64,000 nt of DNA, from the NCBI GenBank assembly GCA_003194525.1, contig NBIV01000307.1, positions 1 to 64,000 of the forward strand, in the 5' to 3' direction. Position 1 is the first letter of the stretch. Each line of letters opens with the position of its first letter. Under the pieces are notes generated by a model that saw only the letters and a list, made by a program, of their open reading frames with translations, ran no database searches and was not told the origin of the DNA. The translations under genes and the position numbers were made by a program. This DNA comes from Gracilariopsis chorda. Taxonomy: Eukaryota > Rhodophyta > Florideophyceae > Gracilariales > Gracilariaceae. Positions 23,516-35,993 of this stretch are shown here, piece after piece.

Positions 23516-25028
23516 GCCTTACATTACAACATTACATACCATTTTGATGCTACATGCAGACGGTAGACGATATCGCCATAGCGCATAATCCTCACAATGT
23601 TTACCATGGAACTTTCACACAAGGGAGGGTTTCGGACTCAAATTTGCAGTCCAATGCTACTCCAAAAGGAGTTCAAATACCAAATTTAATAACAAAAATG
23701 TAGCAGAGTGGGTTACTCGATGCTTTAAGTCCACACTCAGATGGGAATGAAATATGGTTCATCGCGGTACAGCCCTTTACTGGTAGCTCATGTCCAACTG
23801 AGAAAGAAATCTGGAGTGGAGTTTTGTTCACACTTAACAGCGTGGATGCCAGTGGAGACCGTTTAACAAAGTCTCAATGCTTTAAAAGGTACTCTGTGCC
23901 TGGAGTATTCTCATGAGCAGCTGCTTAGCACAGTCAGGTAGAGGCAACAAAATAAATTGTAAAAGCTGGTGCATTGACAGAAAAATCTACCTCCATTACC
24001 ATAAGGGTTGACCCCATGGGCTGTATTGGCTCTCTCCAGGTGCAAAGTGCAATTTTCTTTGATCAGCTCTACTCTGCACAAGTCAAGACCAGCGTGCTCA
24101 ATCCGTACAAAAGCTCTCATAAAGGTTACTAAACAGAGCAATATGCGATTGGAAGTTGACCGCTGCTGGGCTTCTGCTCGAAATGAACTCAATTATTGTG
24201 TGCTGAAATAAAAGAGCAGGGACCCGAACAGTCGCAGGTCGGTTTACCAGATACAAGTCTGTGGGAGAGCGAACGTACGTGAATGATGGTTCAGTAGTAA
24301 TGGGGTGTCCAGGTGACTCCTTATGGGTGGCAAGATATTGGGCTGAACCTTCAGTTGGCAGCCATTTACACGCTAAACATGCCTAAGAAATGTGGAATAA
24401 CTGCCGAACCGGCGCAATATTCATTTATTAGTGTATGTTTGCTGCAATTAGAGCTGGAGATGGGCAGAAGCAGGCTACTGGGGAGGAAATAAAGTGTAAT
24501 AGAGGTCTATCTCAGATAGTATATATTCCGGCACAGCCGACGTATATGTATGGGATTTCTGACGGCCCCCAGTACCAAGTAAATTCAGGTGTCACCGTAC
24601 CATATGGTGTAACCTATAGTTTCAGCTCGCACCTTATACTGCATGCTCAAATATGCAGCTATCTCAGCACTGTAAAACATTACGGTGTCTAGCCACCAAC
24701 GGTCAGCGCGCAAGCACTAGTTGCACCTGAAGTAGTTGTCCGACCGCTGCCACTGCCTACGCCCAGCGCTTACTCACTGTCACCCGGTCTGCTCACACTC
24801 TCGCAACAGTCTTCCGTTTTGAGATATTCAGGAAACCACCAAACACCACTTGCCGAGGCTACGGCTGACCGAATGGCTCTGCACACTCCCAAGGTAGCCC
24901 TTCTACCCACTAATTCCCTGAAAGCTATGTCTACTTTCACCACCGAAACTATGTCTCAACAAACGTCGCTCACCACGCAAGAACAAATCTAAGTGAAATA
25001 AGTTCGACGTCTGCCCTATGTCGACTCT
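23516..25028 (-). other. Copia leader with unexplained extra 0.75 kb
   Basis: The part 23516-24220 is collinear with the leader at 16951-17590. The part from about 24235 to 24990 has no counterpart in the other leaders and no recognised coding sequence, so it may be an insertion. The leader ends at a primer-binding site. Confidence 0.5.
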
Positions 25029-25042
25029 CTTGCCCCATAACC
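25029..25042 (-). promoter_or_regulatory. Copia primer-binding site, degenerate half-tRNA type
   Basis: The minus strand reads GGTTATGGGGCAAG after an AACA LTR end. It has the same GGTTATGGG core as the sites at 2590 and 17702. Confidence 0.6.
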
Positions 25043-25215
25043 TGTTATTGACAAATGAAGTTGGGATCTGACAAGAATGAGAAAGATAAGAAGACGTGGA
25101 GACAAGAGTAATAGTTTTCAGCCTTGGGGTGGTTTACTTGGAGCTGCAACATCTGCAACCTATATGGCTTATCACTTTGAAGTTATAAAGCAAGGACCGT
25201 TTTCCAATCGGGAGT
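25043..25215 (-). mobile_element. Copia-family LTR, truncated
   Basis: It starts at the TGTTA boundary next to the primer-binding site. It shows the purine-rich R/U5 tract and a GGTTTACTTGGAGCTGCAAC segment equivalent to the LTR at 17805-17835, with CTATATGG as a TATA-like sequence near 25160. The U3 half is not seen beyond about 25215. Confidence 0.55.
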
Positions 25216-27054
25216 TTCAAATATTCTAGGGAGTTGGCATTATTAGGCTTCTTGGCCTTTGTAGATGCCGCTCTAGAGGGCGTGAACATGTTCATCTATG
25301 ATCCAGACGCTCGGATGCATACGTCTTATAACTACCGTAGTTACGATCGTCTGTTCTCGTTACCGGTCTGTTTGGTGAAGATCACCCACCAGATTGGGCT
25401 ACAGAATATTCTTTCTGGGTCCACGTTCCGCCTGGACAATGCTAAGGCATTTTGCATATACCTCGTAGATACAGTTTGGTGTTGTACGCCGGGATAACTG
25501 TGGTACGACTTCGATGGCGAGTGTATCGCTACAATCCATGGTCATATTATTAGCTGCCCAGTCCTGTTAATAGCCGCCCAGCTACCGCTCGGCTGTTGCT
25601 GACTTCTTGCAGTTTAGTTTAGAAGGATATTAAACTTCTTTATTACGTCTGGAGCGGATATTTCAGCACTGACTACGCCGATGCGCCCTCGATCGTGGCT
25701 TTTGGTCTTCCTCTGAGCAGTCTGGCACAGGTAGCTTCGTCGATGCCTCGTTCGGTTGGGCCGCTGGCCCCACCCAAATTCAACTTGGTTCCCGTGCCTG
25801 CACCTACTACCATGCTTGCACCGCTTCATTAGTGCACAGAAGCAGAAGTCCAAACTCATTTGGGCATGGAACCTAATTCTCAAGAGGTTTTCGCGGTCCA
25901 TTGCACAATCTGTGAGACATTCATGGATTTGCCCTCATCTCGCTTTGTAAACTTTGTCTTTCTGCTGGTACTTGAATCCAGCTTGCTCACAAGAGCAAAT
26001 ACATACTGCTTCGTACTGCTCAGTCTCAGATGAATCTTACGGAGAGCATTCCCAGTCATTCCATTATAAGGTTGGAAATATATGATCATTGCAACAGAAC
26101 TACCAATGGGTTCGTCCTGGAGACCACAACGGACGCTTGTCACATTCTCGCCACTGCCATTGCGTGGCATCAACGGGCCTGTTATTAAAGGCTGCTGATC
26201 TGGGACGCATCCAATCTCGAACATTGCGACGTGATGGCGGAGACTGAAAGTATTGCCAAGGAGGCCGTTACGAGCCTTTAGAATGCCAATGCGTCCGGCG
26301 GCTGCTCTTTCTTCCAGGCATCCTATGTCGGCTGCCAATCTGAGTGGTGTTGGTGCCTCCATGAGTGGTGAGCCAAACGGTTGTAGTGATGACCCTGCAG
26401 TTGCTGCTAATGCAGTTTTCGTGGTTACGGCCGATCGGGATAGGCACATACTAGAAGCTCCCGCGTAGCGGACACCCTTTGTTGTCATGTCTGAGCCCGA
26501 TACCTTCCATTTGCCAGGTATTAGGGACGGTATCCTTGTGTCTATCCCGATCCGGTGCATTCTCAATCAAACTTTGGCTTTTTTAACGTGTACTTGGTGG
26601 CCGTTGTGAGGGGCTTTAGTGCGCGATGGGCGTTTTCCCGTCGTACTATGTTCATTTCTTTCAAGAACCTTGTGATTATTGCGTGTTATCGGCGTTCATG
26701 TATGATGCAGTTTAGCAAGTGGAACCGCGTTTTTTGCTAGTTCTACAGTCGCTGCTTGCGTATAATGGTGTATTATGCAACTTCGGGCACACAACACCCC
26801 GGCTTGGTCATAGAACAGCCATTTGGCGGCTTGGTTGTTTTTTCCAGTCGGTTTTTCAACGCTTGATTCCGCCACCGTCGTGATGGCTTTCTCGTTTATG
26901 TTTGTAGGACGCGTGTGGTCCGACCTCTCAAGTTTCGGAATTGGTGCGTTTGTTCGTCGCTTCTGACAACGACACTATCTTATGATGACATGGTGAGGAT
27001 GGGAGCAAGCCCGTATGTGTCATAGTCATATCTGCATCCGAATCCATAGCCTCA
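25216..27054. other. No recognised gene
   Basis: There are open stretches on both strands, such as plus 25234-25497 and minus 25880-26566 (228 residues), but I recognise no domain in them. By position the minus-strand sequence lies downstream of a Ty3/gypsy integrase remnant, so it may be that element's 3' part. That is inference from position only. Confidence 0.4.
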
Positions 27055-28920
27055 TTACTTCGTTTCGTTCGGTATCTCTCGATGACCGACCATTCCGTCA
27101 ACATCAAGAGGGTGCAGTGTTGAGTCCGTCGTGGGAGGGTTGGTGGGCTCCGCTGCAAAGAAAACTTCGGGATCGATCCCTGGTACATTGGTATACCATA
27201 AATGGGCCTTATCGGTTGTTGTTATGGATGAAGAGGCCTCTTGGAACGCTCGGCGTGGTGCCCAGGTTACTTGGTTAAATCTGACAGGACTTTTTATTCT
27301 GTCTTCATCTATGAGAGTGTTGTCGTCTGTAGCAGTCATGACCAGAAATTGCCGGTAGGGTTTGGGAAGGTGTTTATGATACTTGCCGGTATGTTCATCG
27401 ACGTGTTTTTCGGGGGCTGTCAACATTCACCTCGGGTAGTCGACATAGATTTGGACGCCGGTGTTCAATGTGGGAAACTTCCGTACCGTTTTATCAAAAT
27501 CTCTCTTATATTGGCATTGAAGCTGTGTGGTTTTCGTCTGAGCGGGTGAAAGAGCATCTCCAATTTGGGCTAGGATATACGGTTTTACCTGTGACGTGGT
27601 GGCTTTCTTCTGGTCATGCTCCAATATGGCTGTTCGAGATTTCTCGACTCAGAGACTGGCCAGGTGCCATGAGACCACCAACTCAAACGTTTTTTTCCCC
27701 ATTTTTCGGTGCATTTGCACATCCTATCTGCAACTTAGCATTTGCTCTTATTCGCTCCATTCGGTCTGGTGATCTGCTACATAGTGACGAAGACGCTCTC
27801 CGAGCATCGTATTGAACGCTTGGGCATGCTCGTTGGATTAAGAATGGTAACCCATAGCATTCAAATTCTTAATTCTAAGCATACTGCACACCGCCTCGAA
27901 TGATTCCAAGACTATTTTACTTCTGTCGTCCGTCTGCAGATAGAGTGGTATTCTGTACTTATAAACCTTTTTGAAGAGAGCGTGGAACATGACTGTGGCA
28001 GTAGTAGACTTCAAGGGAGCTTCTCTGCAGAGCCGTGAACTGATCTATACTGAACAGGATCTACTGGTAATTTTTGGGCTAAGTGGTAAATGGGCCAAGG
28101 ATGTCAATGGAAGCAAATTCTGTAGAACCAGTTGCGGGAAAGAGGTTTGAAAGAGTATGGTGGAGTTGGTGCCTTCTATTTGCGGAGAAACAAGTGAGAC
28201 AATTCCATCTGGTCTGAAATACGTTTTTGCTATTCCGGGATGGTAATAGTCCGTTACAGTGTGTAATACATCTTCACTGCGGTGGGGTGTCAGACACGCC
28301 ACGCAAAGTTGGACTGGTACAATAACCTGAACTGCAGGGTTTCCAGTACGTTCCAGTGGAGAGCTCCGTTTAGCAGAGCGTCCAGTATCAATACCCTATT
28401 TGGTTTATATTGAATAAGCATCTGCCGTCTCCGACATTTATCCATGCGCATTTGCAAAGACGATCATCCTCTTGTTCCCGAAGGAGTATTTCACCATAAT
28501 GTAGGCGACGTCCTGCATTTCGTATTTGACTTGGAGTACTGGTAGAAGTCCTATCGCGCTCGACTTCGGTTTCGGGCGGTCCACTATTGCAGTCTCCTTC
28601 CTGCCGTTCCAAAATACAGTAACCACGGTACATTCGTTTTCTGAATCAATCGCAGTGCCCGTGAAGACGCACGGTACTTCATCTTCCTGTGAATCAGTGA
28701 TATTTCCAACCGTACAAACTCTACGAAGTGCTTCGGCCTCTTCGTGCTTCCTATCTCGTCGGTGAAATACCTCAAACGCGTACTCCATGAGACGTAGCAT
28801 CCATCCCGTCAACATTTCAGACACATCTGCAAATTTGAGAATCCATCGCAACCCATGATGGTTTGTACGGAGTACGAACGGTGTACCTTCCAAGTATGGT
28901 CGTAATTGTTTTAGATTTAG
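27055..28920 (-). pseudogene. Ty3/gypsy RNase H-integrase remnant
   Basis: The RNase H end lies at 28893-28720 (FVLRTNHHGLRWIL, then FHRRDRKHEEAEALRRV, equivalent to the usual KHxxADALSR). An integrase core remnant lies at about 28000-27760 (VYKYRIPLYLQTDD, MGYHS, stop, SNEHAQAFNTM). A C-terminal segment follows at 27624-27427 (QYKRDFDKTVRKFPTL, the usual motif after the catalytic core). The frames are split by stops and shifts. RT, gag and LTRs were not found. Confidence 0.7.
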
Positions 28921-31619
28921 GAAATATTTACCTTTATTAGAGTGTACTTGGCTTCAGCATTAGTTCCAACTTGTCTTCCACACCTCCGTTTATACTACTC
29001 GACCTCCTGAAGAAGTCGTTTAGCTCTTTGCCATATCTAGGTGGCCTTATAGCTGAGTTGACATCTTTCTGACATTGTCTGATTACGAAATCATAACATG
29101 CTTACGTCAGAGATGTCCCGGCCGACCACGTGGAAAACGTGGGCTTCCAAGTACACGGCGGCTATTACTTACAACGTTGACGAACACCTCACGTGGTAGA
29201 GCAATGATCGAACGGTCATGAAAGCTTCCCGAAAGGTCCGTGCCAAGTCATCACCGGCACCCTGGGTATATGCCGGATCTTGAAGACCCTGACTGGCGCT
29301 GATACTGGCCTTGTCATATAAGATTTCATCAGCGCCAGTGGAATTCGTCAAGTCCTCAAACGAATAGGTCTGGCATTGAAACCAGTAAACCACCCACATA
29401 CGGAGGCCATCGAGAAAGACAAAGCATAATGCTGTTAAACACGGATGATTCTCATCGACTAGTCACAGTGATAGAACTAAAGTAGCCCCTCTATGTAAAT
29501 CACGCCAAATGCTACGAGCCTCAAATTGGATCATCACCATCTACTTCCAATCACTTCAACCCATGCACCTCTACTCGTACCATTGACAGCATCGCTAGTA
29601 TGTATTGCGCATACGTGAAGCTTGTGACTGTCCAGCCTTTGTGGATTATGCTACACGAAATTCTTCAAATTTTTCATGAGATGCTGAGATCGAGATCATA
29701 CCAACAGTTGATTTCTGATCATTTATGTTTTTCCAGTAAGCTCAATACTCTGATCCACGTTACTGCCGTCTTCTTCGTCGGTGTACACCAAAATCAACAC
29801 ATCCTCTGACCCACCGGCAACACCGCCGCAGCCAGTACCCATGAACCCTGCCGACCCTAAAACCCTCGTAGATGACTGAAAAACTATCTTTTGAATCCCA
29901 TGTTCTATCATCCGAACCTGTCCATAACCTCGTTTTGCTTGAACCCCGGACGCCTTTTAGTCAACTTCCATCTCTCGAACCAGTACAAAAGGCCTCAGAA
30001 GCCCCAGTCGAACGTCAAGAAGCCCTGTTGTGGACAAACCGGCAAGGATCCATACAGTCAGGGGATGTATTCGTCAAGCGTGCTACTCAGCTAATCAAAA
30101 ACACAGACGAGTGTTACCGATAACTGACGCGGAGAACATTACCGCTTACCATGTAGTAAATGATCGCATCCATTTCTAGAGAAAGAGTACAATTTGACGT
30201 CACCTTCATACATCTTTGTTTCATGACTGCAATATACCCTTGAACCGTCCCGGAAAACTCGAGGAAAAACTTCACGATACCGAACACCAAAAAAAGATGT
30301 TTTCGAAAACGTCACCTCCTGGTTGTCATATTTGCCTTGTACCTTGGTTTGAAGGTGAAAGCATTACGAAGACCACTGCAAGGGCCTTGGACAACAAATA
30401 GCTAAAATGAAGGAAGAAAGATGTCAGCAAAGTCACTTTAGCAGCCATTTTTAGCCCTCTAAACACAATTCTTTGAAAAAGAAGAATTGCTCGTTCTACC
30501 CTTTAAGCTACATTTTTGGGCTGTTTGCAAGCACCCAATGCGCAAAAAATACCATGTTTTTTCAAAAGAGAAGTAGCCGTACAGGTATTTGTTTCTTCTC
30601 CATCTCTTGGTCTATGATAAACTTGACTGAATGAACTCTACTCTTGCCACTCCAATACGCGTCTACGTTTTTTACCCGAAAGGGTTCGAACACGAAACCT
30701 TGAAACTCCAATATCCTGCCTGAAACTACTTGATTCGTAGAACATTTTTATTCCGGCAGGGTGCTGAAAAAACCCGCATTATGATTACCAAGATCCAAAG
30801 TTTTGGCCCGATATCTTGACTTAGTTGGCAATATGTTCCTGTTTCACTTGCTTCTGCCCACGTTCAAGGAATTCAAGCATTTTTAAGGCTTTCCCACACT
30901 TCCATGTACACCAGAACATCCCAAGTTTTGCACATGCGCTGGAAGATACAAATGGTAAAATGGAAATACTGGAAAGAGAAACAGAACAGAAAATCGCATC
31001 CCTCGAGTCTGCTCTTACCCTCCTTTTTAGTTCTAGAGGCGAATAGTCTTCTAATCCAAAGATCAATAGACCTCATGTGTTTGCTGGAAAGCACAACACT
31101 GAGAGTTGGACAACCCATGTCCGAAACTATGTTGAAGGAACATCAAAGGAGACTGCACTCCCCATAGCACCCAGCTATATTGGTGAAACTGCTCACGAGT
31201 GATACCTCGCCCAAGTGAAAAATGGAAGAGCCCTTACTACTCTCTACAATTCATTTGACGGTCCAAAGATTCGCCCCAGGGTATTGAACAAGGAAGAAAC
31301 TGCTCCCAATGAACTGAGCTAGTGAAAACAGATGGAAGACGTCCACCATACAATGAACAGTTCTTGAAGATTATACTCGATACTACTAGTAATACTAGTA
31401 TGCAATAAAAGGGAGATGGATACAAAAGAAGTCTGAAGAGCTATACTTGAAAATGAATTTGTACCAAGAAATACAAATTTGTTACGACCGCGATGGGAGA
31501 TTATAAAAGAGATCAATCAGCGTAAAGAAGAGAGGGTTCAGTAATTCATCACACCAACAGGCTCTCACTGGCAGAATAACGGACCTGTACCACTAAAAAT
31601 TGGAAACGTGGAGTTAGAG
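28921..31619. other. No recognised gene
   Basis: The sequence is AT-rich with many short ORFs. A small tract near 30940-31050 encodes a Glu/Lys-rich plus-strand segment (EDTNGKMEILERETEQKI) that could be a coiled coil. It may be the worn gag end of the plus-strand gypsy remnant that follows, but no capsid or knuckle is convincing. Confidence 0.4.
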
Positions 31620-34600
31620 ACGCTTACCATGGAATCGAGGACACACTGCCGCAAGCAAGGACTTTGTGTCCATTACAAAGAACAAGGGCACAGTTCAAAC
31701 CATCTGCGCTGCCCGAAAAACGCCCAGAGAAGCCAGATGATATGCCGCCAGCACCAGTTGAAATCACCGTACAAATAGAACAAACTGAGATCTCCACAAA
31801 TAATATTAAGGTCGTAATACTCACGGAACACCCGAGTGCGAGCAACAAAATTTGATCACAAGAAATACAGACGTTTATACTCAAGTTCGCATAAAGCCGT
31901 TGAACAGAGGCCCCAGAACTGATATTTGCCAAAGTAAGCATAGACAAGAAAATTTCTAAAGTGTTGTTTGGTATCGGATGTGAAATCAGCTACCTTTCAA
32001 ATCTTTCGTTAAATGCGTGACCATTCCAACAGTCGAACCAATCTACCCAGCAGAGATGGCGAACGCATCAACTACTGCAGTAGAAGAGTCTGAAAAAGAA
32101 TATGTAACATTAGAAACTGGAGATCTAAAATGGAAAAGACGGATCTTTATCTCCTCACTGTACCCATATGACGCAATCTTCAAAAAACCCTTGCTCCGAT
32201 AGTACAAGCTTTACGGTAACCCTCAAAAAAAAGACATATCATTTCTTAATGATAACAAAAAATTTGTCATTCACTCTAAATGGAAAAGAAACAACAAAAC
32301 CACAATAATCAACACTACCCAGAAATGTTTACAAAAAATAGATACCAGTAGTTGCAGTTCTTGTACGACCACGAAACAAACCAGATGAAATAGAAGTAAA
32401 AGACTCGAACCTAAAGTCGTTGTGAAGTGCATATGTTTCTAGATCATCTTCCAAAAAAACTACACCCGAAACGAGAATCAGACTTCAGAACTGACCTACT
32501 ATCCGATTCTACACCACTCAAGCAAGAAATTTATGGAATGTGAGATAAAAAACATATACAACTACGTGAGGAGCTCGACGAATTACTTCAACAAGTTTTC
32601 TTCCAATCAAGCGCATCTCCTTTGGGTGCACCGGTACTGTTCGTGGCGAAGAAAAATTGGTCATTAACGCTACGCCTAGACTACCGGAAGTCAAATATAC
32701 TAATAATGAAAAAAAACTCTTATACCGAGAATTGACGATATATTTGATGAGATAAGTGGAGCTAGAATATTCTTGGAAAGAGATCTCCATTCCGGTTATC
32801 ATCATACTACGCTTTCCGAGCACTCGGTTCCTAGAACAGACCGTTATATAATATAAGGTCACTTTGAGTTCTTTGTCCTTCCCTACATTCTGAACAATGC
32901 GCCAGCTTCATATATGAGCCTTATGAACAGCGTACTACACGAATACATAGATATATTCGTTTTAGTATATGTAAATGACATTATAATTTATAGTACACAC
33001 AAAGAGGACTATATCAATCATCTTGAATGGGTACTTGATGAACTCCACAAGCACAAGCGTTATTGGAAGCTTCCAAGTTGTGAGTTCAGGAAAGAGAGAG
33101 TCGAGTAGCTAGGAGACATTGTGGTTGCAGGAGGTATACCCGTCGAGGCGCAGAGAGTTGATGCAATCTTCATTTAGAGTACTTTGGAAACCATAACTGA
33201 CGTTCAGGCAATTATCAGGTTAGTAAGTTACTAAACATGGTTTATAAAGAACGCTTCCGCAATATCAAAAACCTTAACCCAACTATGCAGAAATTGAAGT
33301 ATGAATGCGATCCAGAACAAGTTAAGAGTTTTGAGTTTCTGAAGAAACCTATCACAAGAACCCCGGTACTCAGATATTATGACCCAAGCTACCCATTATC
33401 GTTACTATCGACGTTTCTCAATACCCCATTGGAGCCTTCATGAAAGATGTTGAAAATAATGTTAAAAGACCTATACCATTTTCGTCAGGAGCATTGAACG
33501 CGGCAGACTAAAGGTATGCCACATATGAGAGAGAATGCTTGGGAATAATAGACACGCTAAGGGTATTGCAAGTGTCTCTTCATGGCCAGAAGCACATCCT
33601 TTGTACAGACCACTACCTTTCGAAGTATCTTGAATCTTGATGTAAGAGGGAGTGAACCACCCACTCAATAAGTCTCAACCGAGCTTATCCCAAAAATAGC
33701 TACGCTGGGTGGAAAAATATGTGGTCTTTGACTTTTGTTTTCAGCCGATCAAAGGGAAATCTAACTTTGTCGTGGATGCCCTTTCAAGATACCCAATACA
33801 ATCTCAGAACCCTGAAGTGATAAACCTTTCATTACACCAGGAAGGAGGTTTCAGAAATTCTAAACTTAGTGGGATACCCAGCTTGATGAAGTATCCAAAA
33901 AACTAAGTGCGCATTCATCAATGGATAACTAAACCACCAAGAGTTTAAAAGCTTAAAAACTCTCCACAGGGCACATTAAACAAGCAAAAAGGACGTCGAT
34001 ATAAAGAAGAACAATGTTGCATACCAAAAGAATTAGTAAAACTGAAGATGATACAGGATTACCACCATCAGCCGATATGAGGGTACCTAGCATTCAAAGA
34101 AAGACATATGAAAATATTCGAAGGCTATACCAATGAACATGGTTCCTTCAAACGAGAAAAGATTACTTAGTCTTATCAATAAAGTGTGAAGATACAAAAT
34201 CAGGAACCATGAACACCCAGGGTCAACTACAAGCCGTACCTCTGCCGAAATGCAAGTAGTCACAAATTGCACTGGCATTCATCACACAGCTTCTTGAAAC
34301 GAAAGATGGGAATAGTCCATTGTACGTAGTAGTAGAACGCTTATGGAAGTCAATCCCAATTATCCCATCCACATCAAATTTCACTGCAATGAGATAAAGA
34401 CATCAACAGCATATCATCCAAAGAAAGATGCTCAAACCGAGGTAAAGGATAGAAAAATTGAAAAAATGATTGGAACATACGCCAATCCCAAGCAATACAA
34501 TAGAGATGGACACCTCACAGAATTCGAAGTCGCACACATCTGATCAGGGAACTCAACTACAAGTTTCACACCATTTCTTCAAACGTATGGTGAACACACG

Positions 34601-34949
34601 AGAGAACTACTGCTTGATACTCTCATCTGAGAGAATGATGTACGTAACAGGCTTCTTAAAAACATGGAACAAGCAAGAAGAGAAAAAGAACACAGATTGA
34701 AGCACAGAATCGCTACTCTAAGTCATACACCGGCAATACTAGATCCTCTTGCAAATTTAGAGTTGGACAAAAGGTCATGTTGTACAAAACCGCAAATAAT
34801 TGCGGACCACATATGAAAGAAATTCAAGCTACAAATACAATAATGTAGGCCGTTCAGAAACATCGACACTGAGCAACGTGGCCTAGTAACATTTCTTAAG
34901 TACTTAGCCACACACTGAAGTCAAAGACTTATGATTTCTTCCATGTTAG
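31620..34949 (+). pseudogene. AT-rich decayed Ty3/gypsy polymerase remnant
   Basis: In order on the plus strand: an RT entry near 32560-32700 (LDELLQQVFFQSSASPLGAPVLFV, LTLRLDYRKSN) and the RT catalytic region 32914-33108 (FVLVYVNDIIIYS). There the usual YLDD/YVDD reads YVND, so one catalytic Asp is lost. RNase H follows with YERECLGIIDTL, TDHYLSKYL and GKSNFVVDALSRYP (33709-33800). An integrase-like stretch runs from 33960 on, with YHPKKDAQTE near 34410. There are stops throughout. The composition is more AT-rich than the gypsy element on its right, suggesting an older or different family. Confidence 0.7.
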
Positions 34950-35788
34950 TGTGGAGCAACGCTTTCGCGTTAGTGAGGAAGGACTCCCATTCATGGGAAA
35001 GGTCCGTGACGGGAGTGATGTAATACCGCAGTTATGAAATTGATCCCTCTCGGGACGTGGCAAGAGCACCTGAGTGCAATGGCAAACCTGGGCAGGTGTC
35101 ATAGTTCAGCTCTGGTGACAGATGGTACGGTTCCAATTTTGGATGGTTAAATTAACGGTTGGCACAACTTGTGGCCCAGATAGTGGGAACTCCACGTGTA
35201 TGGACCTCGAGAGGTGTGCACCAAATTACTTAATTATTTCAGTTTATTGTCGTGAAACCTACTTAGGTAATGGCGGCTCCGCCGTCAGCTTCACCAGTAA
35301 ATGGCAACCTTGGTTCTCGTTCGAGAAATACTCTTTGCAGAGGAAGGCTCTGGTACGATAGGCCATCGTAGGGATCACGACTCCTTGTGGAGAGTATCCA
35401 AGAGTGGATTCAGTGTACTATCCCCTAGGGAACACTCAGGCCTCACTACTGTTACAGTATCACGGTGTTCGGTATTGTTATGTATTCCACTGTCAATCTT
35501 GGACTCCGCCCCGTATCGGGTTCATTCTCGTGGTGTGTATCGCAACTCTCCTTTGGGAAACTCCCATACCGCCTGTGTGGATTCGCTCCCGTCTCCGGGT
35601 CTATTGCCGCTGTGTGCACGCCCCATCGCCGGTTCACGTCGTGTTTCTCTTCCCTTTTAGGGCCCCCTTTCTCCCTCGCAGGATCCCCCGCTCAACACTC
35701 TCGTGTGATCCACTCCTAGAGACACACCACATTTTCTGGGCCATTCCCGAACCTCTGCAGGTATAGCCAGAACCACTTTGGTCTTACA
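34950..35788 (+). repeat. Gypsy 5' LTR
   Basis: It starts TGTGGAGCAACGCTTTC and ends near GGTCTTACA, both shared with the 3' LTR. The two LTRs are clearly related but differ at many positions and by indels, so the insertion is not recent or the LTRs come from different copies. The right boundary is uncertain by a few bases, and no TGG-type primer-binding site is evident after it. Confidence 0.8.
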
Positions 35789-35993
35789 CGCCAACTCGTA
35801 CCCTAGAAATCGGGATTCTACTCTTTCGAGTTGTGTCGGTTTGTTCCCATTGCTGGGTTTCTAGTTGTTGTACAATTCTTGGCCTGGATACTCACTTGAG
35901 TTTTTCTGCACTTCTGTGAAGTTTTTGTCTGCTTATTCGTTTTCCAGAAGTCTCAGGATCGTTAGTTACCGATATCGGTTGTCATGGTACAGT

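Noticed and set aside
25880..26566. 228-residue minus-strand ORF as a gene
   Set aside because: No domain is recognised and it lies downstream of a decayed gypsy integrase; coding status cannot be supported from sequence alone.
30660..30700. GGGTTCGAACAC as a tRNA T-arm
   Set aside because: The flanking bases do not form a 5-bp stem and no D-arm, anticodon arm or acceptor stem fits.
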